Of a DNA stretch of 64,000 bases, positions 22,311 to 32,190 are shown one piece after another. Position numbers and translations under genes: made by a program. The number at the start of each line of letters is the position of its first letter. The first letter of the stretch is position 1. The notes beneath the pieces are model-generated. The model worked only from the letters and a program-made list of their open reading frames with translations. It did no database searches and was not told where the DNA came from. Origin of the DNA: Eretmocerus hayati (lineage: Eukaryota > Arthropoda > Insecta > Hymenoptera > Aphelinidae); NCBI GenBank assembly GCA_029851415.1, contig CM056743.1, positions 29,152,405-29,216,404 of the forward strand, in the 5' to 3' direction.

Positions 22311-22510
22311 CTTTCACGCTCTCGTTCCCGAAATTTTCGTGCGTAAAGGTGGAATTTTGCGCACATTTGTAACTTCTGCGCACGGCGAATCGTGCCCGAA
22401 GATACTTTTGCGCACAGCGCAAAGCACTTTGCGCATGTCGGGGAAGTTACAACTGTGCGCAAAGTTCACTTTCACGCATTCGTTTCGGAAACTCGTGCGT
22501 AAAAGTATTT
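22311..22510. repeat. Palindromic repeat rich in TGCGCA
   Basis: The left half (CGTGCGTAAAGGTGG, TTTTGCGCACATTTGTAACT) mirrors the right half (AGTTACAACTGTGCGCAAAG, GAAACTCGTGCGTAAAAG). The GC-rich GCGCA words stand out from the AT-rich surroundings. It is probably a small MITE. Confidence 0.5.
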
Positions 22511-22624
22511 TGGGCTCTTGTTACTTAATGTACTATATTGAGTATTTCATCTCATATTTAATAGAACGCAATACATACATATGAATAATTTAAGAAATTC
22601 CTCAGCTAAGAAATTCTATTACAG

Positions 22625-23840
22625 AGTACGCCCACAAAATCTCTGTCAGGAAGGTCAGCGCCAAAAAAATCTTCTTCGGAGAAGTCAACGCCAGCAACAT
22701 CGCCGGCAGAAAGGTCAACGCCAACAAACCTCCTATCAGAGAGGTGAACGCCAGGAAGATCACCGTCAGAAAGGTTAACGCCAACAAACTTTCTATCGGA
22801 CAGGCCAACGCCAGAGAAATCGCCGTCAGGAATGTCAACGCCAACTAACTTTTTATCGGAGAGTCCAATGCCAGAAAAATCTCTGTCAGAAAGGTCAATA
22901 CCGTCGAAATCGTCATCAAAGAGATCAACGCAGACATTCAGTCAATCCCGTGTGAATGTAAATTCGACTCCTCTGATGAGATTGCCAAACGGAGAAGATG
23001 TAGCCGCAAGAGGCCCCTACACCGACAAGTGGTGGCCCAAGTCTGTTGTTGCGAGCTTCGACTCCAACCAAACGTATGAAACATCTAGACAAAGCACTGA
23101 GCGTGGAAAAAATCACAGCCAAAGAAACCGCGATGGATAATCCACCTCAAGTTCGCGGGACAAAACACCTAGTTTCAGTGATTTCGAAAGAACGAAGTTG
23201 AAAAGGCTCAACTTGCAAAAGTCTTACAGTGAGTTACCCTCCTCGCTATCGGGCTCAAAGAGGAAGCGTAGCTCTGGTGAAAAGAAGAAGTATAGCACAA
23301 GCAAAAATGGTGATGTATCAGAAATGCAGTTGAAAAATTTGGCTGGACTTAATGAAACTTGTTTCGATGAATACCGAGAAGAGATGATATTGACTCGAGA
23401 GATGTTGTTCCTGCATCTCCAAATAACCTGCCATACATGTCCATAACGAAAAATGACAAGAAAAATTAGATGGTGATAGAAGTGAGGACCATGTACGCTC
23501 ACAACTCTCACGAGAAATAGAGCATAACTTTGGATTTCGGTCTCTGAAGAGCGTCATGGGAAAATCCAAAGAGTATTTATCTGGATTTTGACCAAAATTC
23601 CCTAGTCGGGTGCACAATGGAATCGAAAATTCAACTTGCCGAATATCTACGTGCCGACTCATACTAAGAGGCTCGCTAATGAACGTCAACACTGGCCATG
23701 CTTGCAAATATGACAAATTAGTTCCTTGCATTTGGCTGTGCATCTCGGCTGTCTCGACTCGATGGGGAATCAAATGAATGAGGGAGCATCAGTCAACGCA
23801 CAAGATGAATATCAAGAAACACCCGTAATTCATTGATTGG
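22625..23840 (+). pseudogene. Pseudogene of an ankyrin-repeat protein with an STP-rich repeat region
   Basis: From a good acceptor (TCTATTACAG before 22625) one frame runs to 23446, broken only by TGA at 22745-22747 and TAA at 23138-23140. The first part is a 10-residue repeat of the form ERSTPTNFLS, encoded by a 30-bp DNA repeat. Next come a basic, Ser-rich stretch (SGSKRKRSSGEKKKY) and a linker. Further on, at about 23620-23830 and split by a frameshift near 23725, is ankyrin-like sequence: SLHLAVHLGCLDS followed by NEGASVNAQDEYQETPV, matching the LHLAxxxG...GAxVNAxDxxxxTP pattern. The stops and frameshift argue for a dead gene. The parent is not identified. An alternative is a gene with unseen small introns skipping the stops, which I think less likely. 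Confidence 0.6.
22642..22930. repeat. 30-bp tandem repeat, about nine to ten units
   Basis: Units run from one GTCAACGCCA-type word to the next, for example AAAGGTCAACGCCAACAAAC. Units diverge by several bases each. The 30-bp period keeps frame and encodes the STP-rich decapeptide repeat of the ankyrin pseudogene. Confidence 0.85.
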
Positions 23841-26340
23841 CCTGTGAAAATATTTGAGATCTGATGTACCGCTGATATCTGCCGATTTACAAAATTTGGA
23901 ATTCTGTCTTACTGTTAACCAGATACATATTGCAATCATGAGAAGTAATATCTCGGTGACTGTGATCTAATTTATATGACACTGCACGTTGGCAGATGAA
24001 TTTGTACGAAGGGCTCGTTATGACACGAGCAGAGCGAGAGTTATTGGTCCTTCGTAACGAGGCTGGCCGTCTGTACGCCGTGTCTTGGGCTATTGCCTAT
24101 AGAGTGATGTCAGTGAATTTTGTTGTATCTATGTCACAGCGATGGAACTATCATTGGAACCTCTGATGAATCACGAACTACAGATTTCATGGGTTGCCTT
24201 CCTTACAGACGGTCGATACGATTCCATTGTCGTTCATCGAGTACTGCGTTTTGGAAGCAAGAATCACTCGTCACCACCTGGTGATGTAAAATCGAAACAC
24301 TCAACAGGGTCATGTGTGGCACAGTGGATGCAGTGGAGACGAAGCAAAAGATTGGGGCGTTTCCGTTATGAGGGGCCCGAATTGTTTCTCTATATCGACT
24401 ACACGACATTGAACCTGGAAAATCGAGTACTGAAGATGACTAGTGCAATAGAAACTAAAGGTTATTGTCGTGATCGTTACACGAAGTCGCATATTCTTGA
24501 TCGATTACTCGGTGGCGATGATCATGTTGAGCCATTAACTTCACAATCAAGGACTTGAGGTGAATTTAACTATTTCATGTATAGTATTCGTGATATTGTA
24601 GGTGAAACTCATGATCAAATGCTCAATCGTTAGTTGTGATTGACTGTTCGAGGTGAGTGCAGGAAGTGAAGTTTTGAGTTATTTTAAACGTCAGAAAGAA
24701 GTAATACGGACGGATCTCAAATTCCTCCCGTAAAAATAACACGAAAGCAAGATGAAAACGCTTATCGCATATTCACTCCCAATAACCATGACAATTTCTA
24801 GTGTCAGATTGAACTCGTGACCTGTTACTCGAAGAAGTACTGCGAATGAAATTCACTTGATCATAAAGTCTAAGAATCTAATACCCGATAAACTGTGATG
24901 AATGATCCTATTGATGGTGAGCGTGAGGGGGGGGGGGGTTCAGTTGGAATAAGGTCATTCCATCTCTACAAATAGAAATTTTCTTACTGGTCCTCGGGTT
25001 TCCAAATCTGTTTTCTGAGATACTGGATTGTTACACTGTATGAAATTCCGTCTACATTTCTGTATTCTCAAGCTCTTTTCTGATCTCTTACATGTCTTGA
25101 GACCTTTGTATCAACTACCCAACGCAAAAAAATAAAATGACTCAAGAATCTGCGCAAACACGATGAATGATCAAAAGGTAAGAAGAGATCAGGGGTATCA
25201 GCCCACAGTAACCGTCACCAAGGAAGCCTATGCCAAAGAGAAACTTGGTATCAAAGGTGCTCCAACATCAGTCTCTTAGGTAAAAAAAACTCGGCGAAGC
25301 TAAGCGAGAGGCTTCTTTGGTCGTTTACGCAATTTTTCACAATTTTCCCAAGTACCATGACGAAGCATATATAAAAAGCTTCTGTGTCGCAAAAGCTCGC
25401 AGTTGAAATAATAAAAGCTCTGTACAGCCAACGTATCCGCGAACAAAAGCAAGTCGAAGATTCCAAGACGACGACGAGAGTCTTATTTTTAAAAGCCTAT
25501 ATACCTTGTCCAACCAAAGACCGTCAGCCCACCCGCTTCCTCACCCCTCGCGTTAAAATAGAAGGGATTAGTTCTCTTACGGTTGAGGCTTAGGCATTGA
25601 TGAGGTTTTTAAATGGGTTCTCCTTTGATGGTTTGTTCGCTTCTCTTTCTTTCTTTCTCTATATCTCTACGAAGAGTAGACACGCCTCTGAGCTTGATGC
25701 TGCTGCTGCACTTGCCGCACATAGCGAAAAGAAAATGGATCGGAGCCGTAGCCACGTCTTCCAGATGATATTTACTTGGAGATTAAAAAATCGAGCGAAA
25801 AATTAAGCGTTACGAAAGGAGAAAGAGACAGTATCAGGAAGGCGTGCGCGACCCCTCCTAACTTTACCGAAGGACTTAATTCCTTACGTAATCTCCTTGC
25901 TAAGATTTCCAACGATTCTTATATATACAGTGATAATATAGAGTAACATTTTTGGATAGAGGTTTGGGCAACTTTTTGCATCGATTAATGCCTCCACGCT
26001 TCGGGGATTTTTCATCACTGATGAACATCGCTGCGCACGTGCTGGAAAGAATTATACCCTTAGAGTAGCTTCATGGGAAAAGTGTATGGATATGATTCAA
26101 AGGATTAGACTTCCTGAGACGCTGGTTTGCCAACGTAGATTTATAAAACAGGAATCAGTTTCGAAAATTAGGGGAGAGAGCAGGGATTCAAGCTGCCTAT
26201 CCGGCCCAGAATTTTTTTACAGTTTGGTATATTGTTTAAAATATGATGAAGATGGAGCAACTATGACGAATAGGCTTCTGGTTCGGAAATGCAACTGATT
26301 CTCTGCCATTGCTGATTTATGAGCCATTCTGAAAAAATTT
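23841..26340. other. Gene-free stretch with an unassigned open frame
   Basis: A 138-codon ATG-started frame lies at 24142-24558 on the plus strand; I recognise no domain in it. A run of 12 G lies at 24927-24938. Nothing else can be named. Confidence 0.35.
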
Positions 26341-26344
26341 ATGT

Positions 26345-27110
26345 AAGGTAAGTGTACCCAACATACTCCCACATGCTGATGCCAGAATTGGGTACTTGTT
26401 GACCTTCGTGCGAGTTCTTTCTACATATTCGTTGTGTTAAAATATGAGAAAATCAATTATTTGGACCGACCCCGGATGAGATCAGCGTCTTTCAGGAAAT
26501 GTAAAGTAAGTTTCAGCATTTTTCGTGTTTGCACATTTAAGAAATTGCCAACGAAATTGCGTTTAGTGAAACCGGTGCTAAAAGTTTTTGGTCTGGCCAA
26601 TCTTAACGTCCTCCAACACACTCTATTTCTTTTTTCAAGACCATCTGATTCCGTTCCTCGAAGTTGCAAAACTTTGGATTGGGAGCAATTTAATCAGCAA
26701 AATACGGAGACCGTTTACAAAATTGGAGGCCAAAATTGATATGTACCCAACATGCCTCCATGTGGTTATCTCGAAAAGAAGTGCAGCGGGACATATTTTA
26801 CCATCCAAGACGTGTTCATCACGTCGAAATAGGTCGGTTAGAGTGTTTTGGACCAGCGAAAAGCTTCGCATGTGGTTGTTCGCCAAAAAAATGATTTTAT
26901 GCAGTTTATCGCTGATTTATGTACCTTTTTTTTTTGTTTTTTTAATCAAGACAGCTCGACTCCAATTGATCAAAATCAGACGTTCTTTAATTCATTTCAG
27001 AGGTTCTAAATAAACTCTAAAATGAGCTAATGTACATTGAAAAATGTTGAGGTAGACCAAAATTGTTGAGGAATGGCTCAACGGGGGCGTGTTGGGTACA
27101 CTTTCGGGCA
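26345..27110 (+). mobile_element. GTGTACCCAAC-family repeat, copy 1
   Basis: It begins GGTAAGTGTACCCAACATAC and ends with the inverted TGTTGGGTACACTTTC. Internal words (TTTGGTCTGGCCAA, TGTACCCAACATGCCTCC, ATGTGGTTATCTCGAAA) recur in opposite orientation at about 30998-31765. Coding frames inside have no known motif. Probably a non-autonomous DNA element; boundaries are approximate. Confidence 0.55.
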
Positions 27111-27228
27111 CTCGCTAATTATCACTTTTTGGAAAACTCGTAATATCACGACTCTGGTTGGTCGAAATTAAACTCAAGTCAGCTCATTTCAAAAGTCTTA
27201 AGGTAGTTGTACACTGAGGCTGAAAATA

Positions 27229-28222
27229 CAGTGAAATCTCCGATCGTACGGACCCCTCTGGTTGCACCAAAACTGTTCGCTATTCGGAGGTGTCCGCTGA
27301 TCAGAGGTTCATTTCTGTGCTGCCGGTCGCAAAAAGTTGTCCGTTATTGAGAGGTGTCCGCTAATCGGAGGTACCGTCAAATTGGGTAATTTTGGTACGT
27401 TTTCGGTGCTTTTCATTTTGTTTGGCTCCGCATTCCAAAATACATTGACAAAATCCAAATTAATCAGTATAAATCGAAAGCTTACAGTCTCAGCTTTCGA
27501 TTGATGGGCTACAAAGTTCAATTTGATGCGTCTGAACTGGAGCTATTAGCAGTTGAAGAAGTGTACCAAAGTTAGACCCCGATGGGGCAACTTTGGTACA
27601 CTTACATAATATTTCAACTCTACCCACCACCATGCGAGAGAATTAATTTTAATCGTTCAGACGTCTCATTCTAAGCCTTTTGAAACATTTTAAGACCTCA
27701 TAGACCATCACTCGACTCAAGATCAGTTGAAGAGAAGCTGTCATAGGAAGGTGTTCTGAAGTTACCCTATCCTCATGCTTCTTACCTAGAGTGGGGTAAC
27801 TTTGGTACGTTTTTTTCCCTGTTTTTCATTCATTAAAATTCCAAATGCTGTAAATACTCTAATGTAACGATGGTTTATTCAATATGGTGATATATGTGAT
27901 GGAAATGTAGCATTATACACCCGTAGTTCGTTCCGGAACACTTTTTGCGAGGTACACTAACTGGACCACTTGAGTATCAGTGCTAAATCTCTCTTTTTGA
28001 AAAAAGCTTCGATAAACGACTACAACAATTCACACGGGATCTACGGTGGCTCAATACATCGTTTATGTGTGTGCCAAGAAGGGAGGATAGGTTTCAGAGC
28101 GATAGAATCATTCACCTTGCCGAATGCAGCTCTGAAAGTCATTTTTCAGGGGTGTACCAAAGTTGCACCCACTGTACCACAGTTACCCAATTTGACGGTA
28201 TCCGTTAAAGGAGATTCCACTG
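27229..28222. mobile_element. Tigger/pogo-like MITE, middle layer of the stack
   Basis: The ends are CAGTGAAATCTCC and the complement of CAGTGGAATCTCC, with TA directly outside both (27227-27228 and 28223-28224). CAGTGGAA-type ends with TA duplication are typical of pogo/Tigger elements. Nearly all its present length is due to the insert at 27374-28198. The rest repeats GAGGTGTCCGCT twice. Confidence 0.65.
27374..28198. mobile_element. Non-autonomous DNA element of the CCGTCAA family, copy B
   Basis: It begins CCGTCAAATTGGGTAATTTT and ends GTTACCCAATTTGACGG, with TA on both sides (27372-27373 and 28199-28200). It shares interior sequence with copy A at 17708-18732 and is about 200 bp shorter. 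No transposase is present. Confidence 0.8.
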
Positions 28223-28227
28223 TATAC

Positions 28228-28520
28228 CAGAATATCACCAAAGTTGGGGAGGATTTAGTTCAAGTGTTAATGAACACCTGTGCAAAATTTCGGAATGATT
28301 GACCGTTTTGTTTCGGAGTGGTAGCCATAAAAAACCCGCCACTTTTAACGTTGCGTTTATATGGGAGTCGACGATCCCGCATGAGCGCCATGCTAAAAGT
28401 GACGAATTTTGATGACTACCACTCTGAAACAAAACGGTCAATCATTTTGAAATATTGCACAGGTGTTTATTAACACTTCAACTAAATTCTCACCAGCTTT
28501 GGTGACATTCTGGTATATTT
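28228..28520. repeat. Palindrome with about 110-bp arms
   Basis: Starting TACCAGAATATCACCAAAG, the sequence folds back on the right half, which ends CTTTGGTGACATTCTGGTA. Both arms carry a TTTGTTTC-type motif and a ACCGTTTTG or its complement near the centre. It sits between the middle layer and the right end of the TTAA shell and may be a separate insertion. Confidence 0.65.
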
Positions 28521-28546
28521 TGCATTTTAGTGTACAACTACCTTAA

Positions 28547-29581
28547 AACAAGCTTCAAGATGAGTTGAAGTGCGTTGGAAAATATTGAATTGGATCAAAA
28601 CTATTGACAAAATGGCTTATAATCAAATATAATTAATATCATCATTATGCTACAAATTGTAATTTCCCATCAAAATACCTACATCCACACGTTTCACAAA
28701 TGATTTCCCATATAATTTACCACAAAATCGATGTTCAGCATCACTTTATACCCATAATATGCCAACCATAAATGCGTGAGATGTACATCTACCCAAAACA
28801 CACTAACAGCTACCAAAGGAATGACCCATGGCATATGAGCGGACAAGCTGATGTTCGGCAATAAGGTATTGGAAAAATTATCTATTTGGCACAGAGCTAT
28901 ATACCATATACCTTTAGCGCAAAAGCAAGAGTATAGAGAGAGAAAGCCGATCCATTAGTCGGAGTAAAGCGAATTTCGCGGCAGCACATTTTCTTTGATG
29001 TCGGTTAATTTACTAATAACATTGGTCCACCCGCGACTGACCGTTGAAGGTCTATCTCACTCTCACGCCGTTCCTCTAAATATTTGTATCGTCAACATCG
29101 ACGTTATAGAGATAGAGTTAGGTAACCTTATGCCCTATACCTTTACAGTTATAGCAATGCAATATCTCTCTCTCTTCTCTTGGAGTATGAACCGCAAAAA
29201 CGTATATACGTGACGCGGTTACGTATATGCGTGAGAGATACGTGAAAGGACTTTAATTATCGAAAGATAAAAACAGAAGGGCTGATGTAGTGGTGGCGAG
29301 GGTCAGAGCTAGAGATGTGAAATTGGGAAAATTTCTTGGGAGAACTTTTATTTATTATCTGTTGCTCTTTTTCTGGACGAACGCGCTTGATGAGTTTATT
29401 TGGATGATGTGTGATATGATGATATTAAGGAGGAATAGTATGTTTGGACATCTTTGATTTAGTAATCGACGCAGAATGGTTCGTCTCATACGGTAAAAGG
29501 ATATAGGAGGAGTCACTAGATGTGTGATTGGATTCATTCGAGTGAGCGACTGGACCTCAGGCTGGGCATCCTTTGATGAAG
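28547..29581. other. Gene-free stretch
   Basis: No exon, RNA gene or repeat boundary that I can support is visible here. Confidence 0.35.
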
Positions 29582-30958
29582 TATATGAGTAATTCCACGC
29601 GAAAGCGGACCACGAATTGCAAACATGTTTCAAACTCTTTTTCCGACAGTTCTAATCGATTCTATGGTCCAAAAAATGAACTTTTCACCCTCTATGGGGT
29701 GAAAAAAAAATTTTTTGTTTCCGTGGGGAATATCTTTGTGATAGTGTTTTTAGGAAAAAATACCAATACTTTTTTCAGTAAAATGGGTGTGGTTCCGACT
29801 TGAGGTAAGATACGACCACGCAAATAGTGGCATTCGAAAGGTCTTTTAAAAATATATCGAAATATGTTTTGAAAATTTTTTTGAGGCTCCGGACGCCCCC
29901 TATGAGCAAAAAGGTGAAAAACAGAAAAAATTCATTTCCTCAAAAACCTAATTTTCTAAAAATCTGGAAATCCATATTTCGATGTAAAATTGCGTGTTCT
30001 TCCAGAAAAAAGTGGTTCCGATCTGTGTTTTTGGGTTCTACGCTGTTTTTTCACGTTTTATCAATACTCTCAGCTTTTTCGGTTGAAAAATAAATTTTTC
30101 TGTACATGCCCAGGAATTTAGACTGCTGAAACCAATTCCATTGAAAAGCCAAGGAAATTTCCTTCAAAATGACTACTTGGCGAAGTCAATTTTATCTACT
30201 TGGCCCAAAGTTACATCACATTAATGATGAAGCATCCTCAAGAGGGGTAAATGCAGATCTTGCACGAATTTCCCATTACTATCGTGACTCGAGTAGAAGT
30301 GTCATCATTTTTTAGACCTCCTAACTTTGGTCCCAGTACATCGAATCGACTTCACCAAGTATAGTCATTTTGAAGGAAATTTCCTTGGCTTTTCAATGGA
30401 AATGGTTTCAGCAGTCTAAATTCCTGCGCATGCGCAGAAAAATTCATTTTTTAACCGAAAAGGCTGAGAATATTGATAAAACGTAAAAAAAAACAGCGTA
30501 GAACCCAAAAACACAGATCGGAACCACTTTTTTCTGGAAGAACACGCAATTTTACATCGAAATATGGATTTCCAGATTTTTAGAAAATTAGGTTTTTGAG
30601 GAAATGAATTTTTTCTGTTTTTCACCTTTTTGCTCATAGGGGGCGTCCTTAGCCTCAAAAAAAAAATTTCGAAACATATTTCGATAGATTTTTGAAAGAC
30701 CTTCCGAATGCCACTATTTGCGTGGTCGTATCTTACCTCAAGTCGGAACTACACCTATTTTACTGAAAAAAGGTTGGTATTTTTTCCTAAAAACACTATC
30801 ACAAAGATATTCCCCACGGAAACAAAAAATTTTTTTTTCACCCCATAGAGGGTGAAAAGTTCATTTTTTGGACCATAGAATCGATTGAGAATAGTGGAAA
30901 AACAATCTGAGATATGTCTGCAATTCGTGGTCCGCTTTCGCGCGGAATTACTCATATA
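29582..30958. mobile_element. Large foldback element with arms of about 600 bp
   Basis: The arms (29582 to about 30180, and about 30360-30958) are nearly identical inverted copies around a spacer of about 180 bp. The ends read TATATGAGTAATTCC and the complement, GGAATTACTCATATA, so a TA target duplication is likely. Both arms give the same short peptide frame on opposite strands, which is a by-product of the symmetry. The same terminal word TATATGAG bounds the smaller element at 35638-35938. Confidence 0.85.
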
Positions 30959-30997
30959 GAACGCTCAACCAGAATATTGATTTTGAAATTGAAAAAT

Positions 30998-31765
30998 AAG
31001 GTAGGTGTACCAAACATGTCTTTCCTTTTTAACCCGTTCTCCCCTTGTTTCTCTCAATAGTTTTGGCCGATTCCAACATTTTTTGACGTATCTTGGCTCA
31101 TTTTGGAGCTTGTTTTGAGACCTCCAAATTAAGCTAAAGTATAATCAATTCTTGGCCAATCAGAACCGAACTATCAAAATTTTCTCAAAAATTATTTTTC
31201 TCAATATCACAAAAGGGTGTACCCAACTTGCTCCCATCCTTTGGAACAATGTAAGTCGGCGATTAAATTCATCGGTCTGAATTACAAATATTTTCGGCTT
31301 GTTTTGGCGAGATGAACACGTTCTGAGTGGTAAAAAAAAAAACATTATATTGCACTCTTTCTTGAGATAACCACATCAGCGGGAGAAGGCATGTTGGGTA
31401 CGCAACAATTTTGGCCTTCATATTTACAAGTAATCTCCATATTTTGCTCATAGAATCGTTTCAAATCCAAGTTTGGCGCATTCCTAACAACGGATTTTGA
31501 AAGTCTTGAAAAAGGTGTATCAAAGTTGGCCAAACTAAATATTTTTGGTACCAGGTTGAATAAACGCAAAATCGTTGTCGATTTCTTAGCTGTGCAATAA
31601 AAATGAAAAACTGACCATAAATTCTACTCTGGAATACACAAAGATCACGGTCCAAATCACTTATTCTCTCATATGCTATAACATAACCAACATATTGTAT
31701 TTGCGTCGAGGTCAACGAATGCCCATTCATGAGATCGACACACAGGTGCATATTGGGTACAGGGA
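30998..31765 (-). mobile_element. GTGTACCCAAC-family repeat, copy 2 (inverted relative to copy 1)
   Basis: The left border contains GGTAGGTGTACCAAACATG and the right border contains ATTGGGTACAGGG. The reverse complement of 31260-31570 tracks 26590-26840 with substitutions and small gaps (TTTGGCCAACTTTG, GCGTACCCAACATGCC). A 155-codon open frame overlaps the right part (31461-31928, minus strand) but has no known motif. Confidence 0.5.
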
Positions 31766-31967
31766 GTAGATTAGGTTCATTCACCTTAAATTGAAATCCT
31801 TGGACAATACGACAGGACTGTGATATCTCCAAATCGAAATAGATTTTAACCTTCTTAACGTAAAAATGATGTTTCGGTGGTATAACTGAAGAAAAAGCAG
31901 GTTTCCGTGTTGAACAATTTCTGAACAATCAGTTATGAACGAATTTTCAAACTATTGCATTGTTGAG

Positions 31968-32190
31968 ATCAGGGTTTTTGACGAAATCCATTTTCAATCT
32001 CGTTGGATTCCGTTGAGTCCTAATTCATGACCCATTTCATAACGAAATCCCACTCTAAAAATCATAATCATCATATTACGACGATCATGATTTTTTGAGT
32101 GAAATTTCGTTATGGAATGAGTCATTGAATAGAATTCAACGAAATTCAACGAAATTGAAAATGGATTTCGTCCAAAACCCTGGTTCAGAT
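31968..32190. repeat. Palindromic MITE-like repeat, about 220 bp
   Basis: The left arm (ATCAGGGTTTTTGACGAAAT ... CATTTCATAACGAAAT) mirrors the right arm (ATTTCGTTATGGAATG ... ATTTCGTCCAAAACCCTG). The centre contains AATCATAATCATCATATTAC followed by GACGATCATGATT, itself near-palindromic. Confidence 0.7.

Larger units (their letters stand above)
27202..28542. mobile_element. piggyBac-like MITE flanked by TTAA, outer shell of a nested stack
   Basis: The ends are GGTAGTTGTACACT and its complement AGTGTACAACTACC, and TTAA lies directly outside both (27198-27201 and 28543-28546). TTAA duplication is the signature of piggyBac elements. Inside lies a second element (27229-28222) that itself contains a third (27374-28198). 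The flanks outside resemble the GTGTACC repeat family, so the shell may itself sit in an older repeat. Confidence 0.75.

Noticed and set aside
22642..22930. CRISPR-like array of 30-bp repeats
   Set aside because: The units are contiguous with no spacers, keep a reading frame and lie in animal DNA. It is a coding tandem repeat.
29827..30658. Two open frames on opposite strands giving nearly the same peptide, possibly a conserved small protein
   Set aside because: They are mirror images caused by the two arms of the foldback; the peptide is a consequence of the inverted repeat.
31461..31928. 155-codon minus-strand frame as a gene
   Set aside because: It overlaps a repeat-family copy, has no recognisable domain, and the related copy at 26345-27110 does not preserve the frame.
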